Source: Alistipes onderdonkii (GTDB lineage Bacteria; Bacteroidota; Bacteroidia; Bacteroidales; Rikenellaceae). Taken from it: 64,000 nt of DNA. Each line of letters opens with the position of its first letter. The stretch's first letter is position 1. The stretch lies in assembly GCF_025145285.1 (NCBI RefSeq), contig NZ_CP102251.1:1054001-1118000 (forward strand), read 5' to 3'. Position numbers and translations under genes: made by a program. Shown piece by piece: positions 42,578-52,297 of the stretch. Below the pieces are notes generated by a model. That model worked only from the letters and a program-made list of their open reading frames with translations, ran no database searches and was not told the origin of the DNA.

Positions 42578-44566
42578 TTATAACCAACCTCCGTTTGCTG
42601 CGCCGGCCGAACGGGCGATGACGGCGAATTCCTTGGTGATGACCATGCCGCCCATCACGACGCCCGTTCCAGGTTTCGTACCGCCGGCTATCGCCGAAAC
42701 CTTGATTTTGGCCGATCCGGGTTTCGTGCATTTGATCATCAGTTTTCCATTATACATTTTAGGAGCCGCCTTGATGCCAAGCTTTTCCATATCCTTGGCC
42801 GACATCTGGATATCGGTATAGGTAAGGTCTTCGGCACCCTGTCCGAAATGCTGCGTCAGCGGAATGAGCTGCACCTCGCCCAATGCGACCTGCAGACAAG
42901 GCGTTCCTTCAATCTGCATGAGCAGCTGATAGGCATCGGTAATGCCGGTGCCCATTTTGCCGCGGTAAATCGACACGTCGGCGATCGTAGCTTTCGAGCC
43001 TTCGCCCAGCCGGGAGTCGATTTCATTGACCGAGGTGAGCAGCATGGTCTTGAATTCGTCGAGCGAGTATCTCTTCCCTTTCTCCAGGGCATAGGAGAGG
43101 CCGAGTGCGGCTACGCCCGAGACGTGCGGGCAAGCCATCGAGGTTCCCTGCATGTAGCCGTAATCCGCTCCGTTGCTCGTTTCGGAGCAGAGCGTCGAAA
43201 GGACGCCGGCTTTCTCCCCACCGCTCAAACCGCTCGTTTCGCCGCCGGGAGCCGCGATATTACAGCCGGAACCGTAGTTGGTATAATTGGCTGGCAGGTA
43301 GTCGGGCGAGAACGAGGTGACGGAGATATAATCACGATAGCCTGCCGGATAGCCGGACATGGCTGTCGATTCGTTGCCGGCGGAAAAAATGATCAGTCCG
43401 CCGTCGAGGGCCTCGCAGTTCTTCTGGGCGGCGAAGTACTGAAGCGCCTCGTAATCCATCGGCGATTGTTTGATGAACATGTTGTCCGACGTGTATATTC
43501 CAGCCTTGATGCCCCACGAGCACTGGAGGATGGAGGCACCGTGATCCGCGGCGTATTTTACGGCACGGCTCGACACGAGGGCGTCACCCGTCAGGTCTCC
43601 CGAGAAGATCTGGCACGACATGAGACGCACACCGTCTCCCTTGCCCGTACCTCCGGCCACGCCGCAGACGCCGATGCCGTTGTTATTGACGGCGGCTACC
43701 GTGCCCGCAACGTGCGTTCCGTGTCCCGAATCGCCCTTCTGACCCCATGAAATGGGACCGTCGGCAGCGAAGTTCCATCCGTGAATGTCCTGGTTCTTGT
43801 ATTCGGGCGAAGGGTTCGGATTGATCCACATGTTGGCCGCCAGATCCGGATGAGTGTATTTCACCCCTTCGTCCACGATGGCGACGATGACTTCGGGATT
43901 ACCTGCCGTGAGCTTCCATGCGTCGGCCACATTGATGTCGGCTCCGGCCACCGATGTAGTGGCAACGGCCTGGTCGGCATTGTTGATGTAATGCCACTGC
44001 CAGAAAAGATTCGGGTCGTTGAAATCCGCTGTAACCAAAGCGCGGGTCTGGCCGTTCGCCGTTGCTTGGAACGGATAGGTTTTGCAGTCGGAAGCCCGGT
44101 AGAGACGGGTGCGGAACTGTACTTTCGAGATTTCGGCGACACCCGCGAGTCTCTCCGCCGCCTTGTCGAGATCCTCCTCCGATGCGAACCGGAGCACATA
44201 CCATCTGTGAAGCCCTGCCGCACGGGTGCGGGCCTCGTGTTCGCCGGCTTCGGGGAAGACGCGCTCCAGCGAGGTGACATGCAGGTCGTTCAGGATGTCA
44301 TCGACGGATTCGATGCCCGAACGGGTCAGCGCCGAACGGGTCTTGGCCGCATTCAACGCATTCTGTTCGAGACTGGGAATGGCTTCTTCGCCGAATTTTA
44401 CGATGAGCGAACCGGCCACGGCGTCGTCCGACGTATTGCAGATTTTGCCCGAAGTCTCGATTTCGGGAGCGGAATCCCCGCGGTTCGGTATCTCCTGCAT
44501 GGGATCCGTCGAGCAGGCGGCCAGCAGCAGGGAAGCGAAAATCAGGAGTTTCGTTTTGTTATGCAT
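42578..44566 (-). CDS. Subtilisin-like S8 serine protease, lipoprotein
   Basis: 662 aa. Lipoprotein signal LLLAAC (Cys18). Prodomain-like N-terminal part (residues 45-160: AGSLIVKFGEEAIPSLEQ, VTSLERVFP). S8 triad complete: Asp232 (AIVDEGVKYTHPDL), His282 (GHGTHVAGTVAAVNNNG), Ser476 (GTSMACPHVSG); oxyanion Asn398 (SAGNES). Residues 580-660 form a C-terminal beta domain (IQMSAKDMEKLG, KIKVSAIAGGTKPG) that may bind substrate. Anchored in the outer or inner membrane, it would cut peptides or proteins next to SusCD, in the same transcript. Confidence 0.9.
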   Translation of the reverse strand: MHNKTKLLIFASLLLAACSTDPMQEIPNRGDSAPEIETSGKICNTSDDAVAGSLIVKFGEEAIPSLEQNALNAAKTRSALTRSGIESVDDILNDLHVTSLERVFPEAGEHEARTRAAGLHRWYVLRFASEEDLDKAAERLAGVAEISKVQFRTRLYRASDCKTYPFQATANGQTRALVTADFNDPNLFWQWHYINNADQAVATTSVAGADINVADAWKLTAGNPEVIVAIVDEGVKYTHPDLAANMWINPNPSPEYKNQDIHGWNFAADGPISWGQKGDSGHGTHVAGTVAAVNNNGIGVCGVAGGTGKGDGVRLMSCQIFSGDLTGDALVSSRAVKYAADHGASILQCSWGIKAGIYTSDNMFIKQSPMDYEALQYFAAQKNCEALDGGLIIFSAGNESTAMSGYPAGYRDYISVTSFSPDYLPANYTNYGSGCNIAAPGGETSGLSGGEKAGVLSTLCSETSNGADYGYMQGTSMACPHVSGVAALGLSYALEKGKRYSLDEFKTMLLTSVNEIDSRLGEGSKATIADVSIYRGKMGTGITDAYQLLMQIEGTPCLQVALGEVQLIPLTQHFGQGAEDLTYTDIQMSAKDMEKLGIKAAPKMYNGKLMIKCTKPGSAKIKVSAIAGGTKPGTGVVMGGMVITKEFAVIARSAGAANGGWL

Positions 44567-44663
44567 ATATCATGCTGATTTTTGAGTCCGGCAGGTTGTT
44601 TTTGGCTTGGAAAGAAGGGAGAGGCCGGCACTTGCCGGACGACCGGCCTCTCCCGATCCAATA

Positions 44664-47204
44664 TTACTTGAGCGTGATTTCGGCAACGGCCGTTTTCCGG
44701 AAGCGGAGTTCCGATCCCGAACCGTTCGCACGCTGCACAGCGTCGCTGAATCCGACCGTAGCCCTTACGGCTTTCGTTTCAGGAGCCGATGCGGGCAGGA
44801 ATCCTTTCGCATAGTCGGTCGGTACGGTTTTGACGGAACCGCGTCCTGTGGAAACGGAGAATTCAAGCCGTTCGACGTAATTCCGTGGCTGCCGGAGCTC
44901 TGCGGCCATCTGGCGCAATTCTGCGATCCGCTCTGCCGCCAGTTCGGGAATGCCGCCCATATCCTTGGCGGGATCGACGAGCAGCATGTCCGTAAGGATC
45001 GAATAGGGGGTCGTCGCACTCAACGTATACAGATAACGGAACGTGGCTCCCTGCTCGACATAGTTCGGGGTGGGCACGAAATAGATGTAACCGTCGGCCA
45101 CGGCGCCTCCGATGAACGGATAATTGACCGCATAGAGGGCTCCGGGGTTCTCCTCCGAGACGCAGCCGGCGAGGATGTCCTCTCCGTTGATGACACCGAT
45201 CGGCGTTTGCGAAAGAAGCGGGGAGATAGCGCCGGTTATGCCTGCGAGCGGAGCAGTGGAGGGAACGTAGACCGCCGGAATCCGACCGCCTTCGTCGAAT
45301 GTGAGACCGGTAAGCCCAGTAATGGTCAGCAGATCGACCGAACTGTCTGGCGTCGGGTCGTCTTCAATGGTTACCGTACCGATCTTCCGGCGCATCTGCT
45401 TTTCATCCATGACGTTGATGGCATAATAGTTCCATTCGGTCGAAATGAGATACTCCTTCGAGGGTTGTTCTTTCTGCGGCAGGAAGTCCGAGTAGAGGAA
45501 CTCGCTCTCCAATCCCGGGTTGTATTTGCCGGTAGTCTTGATGGATGCCGTGACGAGTTTGCGGACATATCCGTTGTAAGCCAGTCCGGCGAACGTATAC
45601 TCCGTGTCGCCGTTCAGCCCCGTGAGCATGATGCTGTAATGTCCGCCGTTGATGGCATCGAGCTGCTCTTTGGTGAAATCCTTGCCCATCTGCTGGAGGA
45701 AAGCCGTCATGTCCAGTCCCTGGATGGCTTTCGTCTTGAAGACACCGTATTTGACGGATTCTATTTCCTCGCCGTAGGCCCAGAATTTCGCCGCATTGTC
45801 CGTCGTAATGCCTTGTCCCGCGAATTCGTTCGTGGCTTCGAGCCCGATGTTGAGAATGACGGAAACCTTGTCCTCGTCGCCCTTGGCGATATATCCGAAC
45901 GGAATGGAGGCGTAGCCCTGCATTTTCAGATTCTGCGACGCCGTTTCGCCGCCCTCCGGATTCGCCTCTTCGTCCGAACCGTAGATGCAGCCTACAAGCG
46001 TGTACTTGCCGGTGCCGCCTTCCAGATCCTGAACGGAAATCGTCCCCGAAACAGTGATCGTCTTGATGAGTTCCGCGGCGATCTTGCCATCGGCCATCTC
46101 CTGTGCCTTGAGGCTCGCCTCGCCGTCGCTCAAATTGCCCGTGAAGATCGCATAGCGGAACTCTCGGGTGTCCTCGGAGAGGGTGGCGCCGATTTCGACG
46201 ACACCGTCTGCGGGTTCGCTTTTGGTGAGGGCCACCGAGTAATCGTAGACCCTGGCTCCGGGAAGCATGATCCGCTGCAGACCGTTTGCGTTGGCATAGA
46301 AGAATTTTCCGGCATATTCACCTTCGCTCGGTTCGAGCACGATACCCTGCGCCGGGAAGGTAATCACGCCGTTATTGAGCGTGCCATATTGTCCGGCTGA
46401 TTCGTCCATGGCGAAATTTTCCGGTGTCTGCGATGCGATGTACCACTCACCCATATCGGAAAAGAGGGTCAGACCGGTCGATTGGTAGGGATAATAGACC
46501 TTGTTCGGATCCGAGGCATCGACATAGGTCCAGACGTTGCGGTTCTCGTGGTTTACCTGTCCTCCGGCGAAGATGTTCATCAGCTCCGGAGTGTAGGCTT
46601 TCATGCGGTAATAGCCCTTCTTGTCCGAACGCTCGTAGATTTCGAGTTCGATTTCGGGGTTCGGATTAGCATTGGGGTTGTCTATCGACGCGAAGTTGCC
46701 CAGAATGTCGTCGCGGTAGCGGCCTTTGGTCTCACCGGTCTTTTCGTCGGTGACCAATTCCCATTTGGCCAGCACGAGCGATATCGAAAGGTTCACCTTA
46801 TCGGCACCGTAGATCGAAGCGTAGCGCGGATCTTCGATGTTGATATCGCAAGTGTAGGTCGTACCCATTTGGGCCTTGGGGAAACTGATCGTAAAGGTCG
46901 TCTCGTCCTCTCCGGCATCGAATGCGATCGGCTCGACGACGAAAATATCCTCGACGTTGGACTTCACGACGACCGGAACGACGATCGGATCCACGGTGTT
47001 GCGCCGTTTGACCGTATAGGTCGCTTCGGTCTGGGTTCCCGGTTCGAACTCCAGATCGGTCCGAGTAGCCTGCTTCTTCGGGAAGTAGACACCGTAGCAA
47101 TCGGGATTCTCCGCGGTTCCCTGCGTATAGTTCACGTCGTCCTCGCAGCCGGCAAGGACAAGAAGTGCCAGCAGGAACGGTAATATATGCTTGAATGTCT
47201 TCAC
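44664..47204 (-). CDS. Large lipoprotein of the SusCD operon, unrecognised family
   Basis: 846 aa. Signal LLVLAGC then EDD, an acidic export-type signal. Residues 50-130 look like a Calx-beta-type fold (TEATYTVKRRNTVDPIVVPV, FDAGEDETTFTISFPKAQ). The middle has turns of the form VNHENRNVWTYVDASDPN, and residues 330-580 carry fibronectin-like strands (GDTEYTFAGLAYNGYVRKLV). I do not recognise a family. It follows SusD, the place where SusE/SusF-like surface lipoproteins usually sit, so a surface ligand-binding role is likely. The 43 nt gap to SusD and shared strand place it in the operon. Confidence 0.75.
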   Translation of the reverse strand: MKTFKHILPFLLALLVLAGCEDDVNYTQGTAENPDCYGVYFPKKQATRTDLEFEPGTQTEATYTVKRRNTVDPIVVPVVVKSNVEDIFVVEPIAFDAGEDETTFTISFPKAQMGTTYTCDINIEDPRYASIYGADKVNLSISLVLAKWELVTDEKTGETKGRYRDDILGNFASIDNPNANPNPEIELEIYERSDKKGYYRMKAYTPELMNIFAGGQVNHENRNVWTYVDASDPNKVYYPYQSTGLTLFSDMGEWYIASQTPENFAMDESAGQYGTLNNGVITFPAQGIVLEPSEGEYAGKFFYANANGLQRIMLPGARVYDYSVALTKSEPADGVVEIGATLSEDTREFRYAIFTGNLSDGEASLKAQEMADGKIAAELIKTITVSGTISVQDLEGGTGKYTLVGCIYGSDEEANPEGGETASQNLKMQGYASIPFGYIAKGDEDKVSVILNIGLEATNEFAGQGITTDNAAKFWAYGEEIESVKYGVFKTKAIQGLDMTAFLQQMGKDFTKEQLDAINGGHYSIMLTGLNGDTEYTFAGLAYNGYVRKLVTASIKTTGKYNPGLESEFLYSDFLPQKEQPSKEYLISTEWNYYAINVMDEKQMRRKIGTVTIEDDPTPDSSVDLLTITGLTGLTFDEGGRIPAVYVPSTAPLAGITGAISPLLSQTPIGVINGEDILAGCVSEENPGALYAVNYPFIGGAVADGYIYFVPTPNYVEQGATFRYLYTLSATTPYSILTDMLLVDPAKDMGGIPELAAERIAELRQMAAELRQPRNYVERLEFSVSTGRGSVKTVPTDYAKGFLPASAPETKAVRATVGFSDAVQRANGSGSELRFRKTAVAEITLK

Positions 47205-47247
47205 GGTAATTTGCTTTTAGATTTGACAGCTTGATCGCAGATGGTCA

Positions 47248-48900
47248 TCACCCGTTCCACGGCTTGACCGTTTGCGAAGGATCGGGATTGTTCTGCGTGG
47301 CGATGACGGGGTTGTTCTGCGTCTCACCGCGCGAGATCACGAAGTTCCAGTAGGGTGCACGGCCTTCCGTATTCAGCCGGTACGAGGCAGGAGAGTTGGT
47401 TCCCACATAGCCCCGTCGGGTGGACATGTCGAGCCGCTTCATGTCGAACATGACGATGCCTTCGCCCCAGAACTCGATGCGCTTCTGAAGCATCAGCTCG
47501 TTGGTGAAATTTTCAACCGACGACGACATGTTCGTACAGTCGTAACCTCCGCCCACAATGCGGTAGTTGTTCATGAACTCATTGAGCAGCCGAATTCCTT
47601 CGCCAAGATTTTCATGCGCCTTGGCCTCGGCCTCGATGAAGTACATCTCCTCGACGCGCATGTAGGGATGGTCTGCGGCTCCGCCGACCTTGAAATCCTC
47701 ATAAGCGCCCTGCGCCGGACGGAACTTGATGTTCGCGTAATCGGGCAGTTCATTGAAGTATTCCTTCCCCTCTTTGCGGCAGCTTTTGTAGTCGTAGGAC
47801 TCCTTCTCCGGGTCTTTGCGGTCGGGATCGAGCCACGAATGGCGGCGGAAGTCGCGCAGGTCGATACTGTTGTAAAGGTTGCTGTTGATGCAGCGGCAGG
47901 CGTCGTTTCCGTAGGCACTCCACGCATTCTCCGTGCTCATGTGCGCCGTGAAGCAGAACAGGTTGGCAACGCTTTCGCTCGGCAGGGCGAGGCCCCAGAT
48001 CCAGGCATTGTTCGCCGTGGCGCTGTTGAAGCCGTTCGAGGGGTCTTCCCACTGCTCCTGCGTCAGGGGCGTACAGCCGCTGGCGTTAATGGCCAAGCGG
48101 GCGTACTCGGCGGCGGAAACATAGGCTTCGGCGTCGTTCTTGGCCGTACCGCGCTCAAGCCAGGCCCGAGCTTTCAGGCCGTAGACCAGCGCCGGACTGA
48201 TCGTATACTTGTCGGGAGCAGTAAAGCCGCTCAATAGTTCTTCGGCCTTGTCCAGGTCGGGGAAGATCACTTGATCGTAGATGTCGTCGACCTTGGCACG
48301 GGGGTTGTTCTTGGCCTCGGCCTCGGTAGTCTCGGGCAGTACGATGGGCACGCCCAGCCCGAGAACCCCGGGCGCTTCAGTGTAATTGTTCTCCTTGAAC
48401 TCGTACAGACGCACCAGATCGAGGTAGAACATGGCCCGATAGGCGTAGGCGAAGCCCAGATAGGACTTCTGCGTGGCGTCGAGCGTCGCGAAATCCGAGG
48501 CGTCGATCTGTTTGATGACGTTGTTGGTCGCCATGATCCACGCATAGTAGTTGTTCCACGTGAGCGCACCCACGGCATAGTCGGCGCCGAGCGCTTCGTT
48601 GGTTCCCCACTGTGCGAACCAGTCGTAGCCGATATTGCCGCCAATGGCGACGTCGCCCGTCATGGATTCCGTGGCGATATGGATGGCCGGCAGGGCAAAA
48701 TCCCAGGCTTGGCCTTCGCTTGCATAGCCTGCGGAACCGGCCTGTACGAGCGAGGCCGGAATGCCTTCTATCAGCGTTTCGAGGGTGACCTGATCCTCGG
48801 TAGCTATTTCATAGGGGTCGGCTTCTTTGATGCAGCTGCTTGCCAGCAAAGCTGCCGCCAGCGTCGCGAGCGTTATGTTTGTCGCTTTTTTCATATGCAT
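47248..48900 (-). CDS. SusD/RagB-like outer-membrane lipoprotein
   Basis: 550 aa (the second Met, at 48894, is an equal candidate start). Lipid Cys in LLASSC. SusD features: AWDFALPAIHIATESMTGD near the N-terminus, TPR-like helices (GFAYAYRAMFYLDLVRLYEF), and the C-terminal EEMYFIEAEAKAHENLGEG, LMLQKRIEFWGEGIVMFDMKR. It caps the SusC channel and binds ligand on the cell surface. Cotranscribed with susC (29 nt gap). Neighbouring protease instead of glycosidases hints at peptide or glycoprotein ligand, as for RagB. Confidence 0.93.
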   Translation of the reverse strand: MHMKKATNITLATLAAALLASSCIKEADPYEIATEDQVTLETLIEGIPASLVQAGSAGYASEGQAWDFALPAIHIATESMTGDVAIGGNIGYDWFAQWGTNEALGADYAVGALTWNNYYAWIMATNNVIKQIDASDFATLDATQKSYLGFAYAYRAMFYLDLVRLYEFKENNYTEAPGVLGLGVPIVLPETTEAEAKNNPRAKVDDIYDQVIFPDLDKAEELLSGFTAPDKYTISPALVYGLKARAWLERGTAKNDAEAYVSAAEYARLAINASGCTPLTQEQWEDPSNGFNSATANNAWIWGLALPSESVANLFCFTAHMSTENAWSAYGNDACRCINSNLYNSIDLRDFRRHSWLDPDRKDPEKESYDYKSCRKEGKEYFNELPDYANIKFRPAQGAYEDFKVGGAADHPYMRVEEMYFIEAEAKAHENLGEGIRLLNEFMNNYRIVGGGYDCTNMSSSVENFTNELMLQKRIEFWGEGIVMFDMKRLDMSTRRGYVGTNSPASYRLNTEGRAPYWNFVISRGETQNNPVIATQNNPDPSQTVKPWNG

Positions 48901-48929
48901 GTCGTTTGTCGTAAAGTGTTTGAGGCCGA

Positions 48930-51900
48930 TTAGAATTGAATGTTGATGCCGCCCGAAATCGTCCTTACAGGCGAATAGGTGGCCTGGCTCGTCGATCCCG
49001 AATAAGAGTAGCGGGGATCGAATCCCTGACGTTTGGACCAGTACCAGACATTCTCGCAGGCAAGGTAGACGCGCACCTTCTCGATTCCGACCTTCTTGGT
49101 GAAATTCGACGGCAGCGTGTAGCCGAAGTTGATGTTCTGTAGGTTCAGGTAGCTGGCGTCCGTAAGGAAACGATCAGACATACCGTTCTGATCCTTGTCT
49201 TCATACTGCAGGCGCGGGATGTTCGACGACGCATTGTCCGCCGACCATGCATTGAGGATGTCCTTGTGCCAGTTCATACCCGTCGTCTTGTTGGCCGGCG
49301 AGTACATCGCCGCGGAGTATCCCGAGTCGTAAGCCAGACCGCCGATCTGGTAGGTGAAGGCCACGCTCAGGTCGAAGCCCCGGAAATTGACACTCGTGCC
49401 GAAACCACCGTAGAGATCGGGAATCGGGTCGCCGCAGAGATAGTCCGACGCCTTGGCATATTCAGTCGTCGTAACGCGCTTGCCCGTCGGGTTGCCCTTG
49501 TCGTCGGTTTCGTTCATGTACCACATCGAAAGGCCCTCGTCCGAAACACCGGCATATTTCCTCATGTAGAAAGTGTACATCGGAAGCCCTTCTCCGAAGA
49601 AAGTGGAGCCGCTCACGTAACCGGAGTAGCCATCGACCTGTTTGGTTCGTCGTTCAGAAGGCAGCATGGTGATCTTGTTGCGCAGGTGCGTCATGTTGAG
49701 GTTGATGTCCCACTGGACATGCTCCCGTCGGATCGGCGTAAAGTTCAGCTCGATTTCGACGCCGCTGTTGCGCATGTCGCCCACGTTGGCGTAGTAGGAC
49801 GAATAGCCCAGCGACGGAGCTACCGGGAACGACAGCAGCATGTCGGTCGTCTTGCGGAGGAAATATTCGACGCCTCCGGAAACCGTACCGCGCAGGAAGC
49901 TGAACTCCACACCGGCGTTGAAGTTGGAGTTGGTCTCCCAGGTGATGTTCTCGGATCCTTTGGCGTTGAAGACGGTCGAGACCTTTCCGTTGGCGTTTTC
50001 GATCGTGTAGGTGTTCGTGTAGCGGAAGTTACCGATGTTGTCGTTACCCTGCGAGCCGATCGAGGCCTTCAGCTTGAGATTGTCGAGCCATTCATAGGTG
50101 CTCTCCATGAAATTTTCTTTCGAAATGATCCATGCGCCGCCCAGCGACCAGAAGTTGCCCCAGCGGTGGTCGGGGTGGAAGCGCGAAGAAGCGTCGCGGC
50201 GGTAGGAGGCCGAGGCGAAATATTTGCCTGCGTAATCGTACATGACACGGGCGAAATAACCCTCGTTGTTGTACTCAACCCGGTAAGAGCCGGCTCCCTG
50301 TTTGTCGATGATCGCCCCGGCAAGCTCGTCGTTTTCCTGCGTCAGCATATTGCTTTTCGTGGCCGACAGCGTGTAAATGCGGTTCTGGTAGGACTCGTGG
50401 CCCAGCATCACGTTGATGTTGTGCGAGCCTATCTGCTTGGTGTAGTTGAGAATCTGCTGTAGGTTGAGGTCGAAATTCCGTTGATGGCCCTTCGAGACCA
50501 TGCCTTTTTCGCTGGCGAACTGTCCGAACCAGGGATTCGTAACCGAGGTGGAGCGGGTTTCGTCGAGCGAAACGCCGGCGTTGAACGTGAATTTGAAATC
50601 CTTGAGGAAGGTGACGTCGATATATCCCGTACCGTTGAAAGCATTGCCTTCGGCTTCCTGTTTGTTGAGACGCGAATCCGAGAGGGCGTTGCTGTTGGGG
50701 AAGAGCGAACGCTCCATACCGGCATTGTCGCCGTTGCCGTAGTCGTAGAGCTTGATGCCGTCCTCGTTGTACATGACATTACCCTCGCCGTCGCGGATGT
50801 AGAGCGGATAGATCGGACCGACGGCCGTCGTATAAGCGAAAACGTTGCCCGACGAGTTACCGGCGCCGCTGTCGTCGATCTGGTTGTAGCGGAAATGCGT
50901 GTAGTTGGCATTGGCGCCGAACTTGAGCCACTTCTTGGCCTGATAGTCCACGCGCAGACGGGCCGTATAACGATCCATGTCCGAGTTGTAGGCGATACCT
51001 TCGTTGTTCAAATAGCCGAACGATCCGTAGATCGAGGCGTTCCCGGTCTGGCCGGAGATCGAAGCGTTGTACTCCTGACGCAGGGACGAGCGGAAAGCCG
51101 CATCGGTCCAGTCGTCGGGACGGATGTAGTACTCCTTGCCCTCATAGACGAGACGGCGGCCGAGAGTCGCAGCGGGATTGACCTTACCGTTGATGCCGAT
51201 GAACTCCTGCCCGGAAGGAACCGTATAGACCATATAGCCCAGACCTCCGTCATTCGCATTGGCCGTCAAATTCGTATTGGCGCGCAAATGGGCCTCGCCG
51301 ATACTCATTCCCGAATTGACATAGTAGTTTTTCAGCGCACTGTAATGCAGTTCGTAAAATTGCGCCGGGTTGGTAATGTACGCATAATCCTGGACGGCGC
51401 GCGAATTGACGCCCCACTTGGCGTCGATTGTCACGTGAGCCTCCTGCGACTTGGCCTTTTTGGTGGTGATCATCACTACGCCGTTGGCGCCGCGGGCGCC
51501 GTACAGCGAGTTCGAGGCGGCGTCCTTCAACACAGTCATCGATTCGATGTCACTCGGGTTGAGGTTGTTCAGGTCTCCCGAGTAAGGCATGCCGTCCACG
51601 ATCCAGAGCGGATCGTTGCCGGCGTTGAGCGAACTGAAACCGCGGATGCGGATCGTCGGACTCTCTCCCGGCTGTCCTGAGGTGTTGGTCAGCTGCACGC
51701 CCGCGACCTTTCCGGCCAGAGCCTGCGCTACGTTCGACTGCTGCGACTTGGCGATGTCGTCCGATTTGATGACGGTCGCCGAACCGGTGAAAGCCTCCTT
51801 TTTTGCCGTACCGAACGCCACGACGATCACGTCGTCGATAGCCTGTGTGTTCTCTTTCAGCACGACGTCGATCCGGGTTTGCGTTCCCACCTTGATCGTG

Positions 51901-52139
51901 TGGGACTGATAACCCATGAACGATACGACCAGCACATTGTCCGGTGCGGCTTTGATCGAAAAGCTGCCGTCCGCACCGGAGGTCGTACCCTTCGTAGTGC
52001 CTTCGACCAGAATGGTGGCGCCGACGATGCCGGCCCCCGCATGATCTTTGACCGAACCCGTAATTTCCCGTTCCTGCGCATGGGCGGACAAGAACAGGCC
52101 GAGAACAGCCATCAATGATAGAAAGATTTTTTTGGTCAT
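48930..52139 (-). CDS. SusC/RagA-like TonB-dependent outer-membrane transporter
   Basis: 1069 aa. Signal peptide to AHAQ (residues 1-22), carboxypeptidase-regulatory-like domain (GSVKDHAGAGIVGATILVEG, about 30-105), TonB box/plug start (IDDVIVVAFGTAKKEAFTGS), plug motif AGVQLTNTSGQPGESPTIRI then VDGMPYSGDLNNLNPSDIES, the LKDAASNSLYGARGANGVV block, and a 22-strand barrel ending GGINIQF. It imports the ligand bound by SusD, driven by TonB. Third gene of the operon from its promoter, 158 nt after the second lipoprotein. Confidence 0.95.
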   Translation of the reverse strand: MTKKIFLSLMAVLGLFLSAHAQEREITGSVKDHAGAGIVGATILVEGTTKGTTSGADGSFSIKAAPDNVLVVSFMGYQSHTIKVGTQTRIDVVLKENTQAIDDVIVVAFGTAKKEAFTGSATVIKSDDIAKSQQSNVAQALAGKVAGVQLTNTSGQPGESPTIRIRGFSSLNAGNDPLWIVDGMPYSGDLNNLNPSDIESMTVLKDAASNSLYGARGANGVVMITTKKAKSQEAHVTIDAKWGVNSRAVQDYAYITNPAQFYELHYSALKNYYVNSGMSIGEAHLRANTNLTANANDGGLGYMVYTVPSGQEFIGINGKVNPAATLGRRLVYEGKEYYIRPDDWTDAAFRSSLRQEYNASISGQTGNASIYGSFGYLNNEGIAYNSDMDRYTARLRVDYQAKKWLKFGANANYTHFRYNQIDDSGAGNSSGNVFAYTTAVGPIYPLYIRDGEGNVMYNEDGIKLYDYGNGDNAGMERSLFPNSNALSDSRLNKQEAEGNAFNGTGYIDVTFLKDFKFTFNAGVSLDETRSTSVTNPWFGQFASEKGMVSKGHQRNFDLNLQQILNYTKQIGSHNINVMLGHESYQNRIYTLSATKSNMLTQENDELAGAIIDKQGAGSYRVEYNNEGYFARVMYDYAGKYFASASYRRDASSRFHPDHRWGNFWSLGGAWIISKENFMESTYEWLDNLKLKASIGSQGNDNIGNFRYTNTYTIENANGKVSTVFNAKGSENITWETNSNFNAGVEFSFLRGTVSGGVEYFLRKTTDMLLSFPVAPSLGYSSYYANVGDMRNSGVEIELNFTPIRREHVQWDINLNMTHLRNKITMLPSERRTKQVDGYSGYVSGSTFFGEGLPMYTFYMRKYAGVSDEGLSMWYMNETDDKGNPTGKRVTTTEYAKASDYLCGDPIPDLYGGFGTSVNFRGFDLSVAFTYQIGGLAYDSGYSAAMYSPANKTTGMNWHKDILNAWSADNASSNIPRLQYEDKDQNGMSDRFLTDASYLNLQNINFGYTLPSNFTKKVGIEKVRVYLACENVWYWSKRQGFDPRYSYSGSTSQATYSPVRTISGGINIQF

Positions 52140-52297
52140 AAATGCGCCATTTTAACGCTGGTAAAAAAATGATTGTAGAAAATTTGCCGTCTTCGTGTCC
52201 CGGCGCGGAGCCGAAACATTCCTCCTCCCCTTCCGGAAGCCCGGAGGGGGGGGGATGTCATCCGCCTGTCCGGTCACCGAACCGGCCGGATCGCAGC
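52140..52297 (-). promoter_or_regulatory. Leader of susC with a GC hairpin and poly-C tract
   Basis: Read on the minus strand, this 158 nt gap has CCCCCCCCC (52254-52246) running into a stem (CCCCTCCGGG / CGGAAGGGG), then AT-rich sequence. No Bacteroidetes promoter box is clear. It may set a different expression level for susCD than for the two lipoproteins before it, by partial termination or processing. Confidence 0.4.
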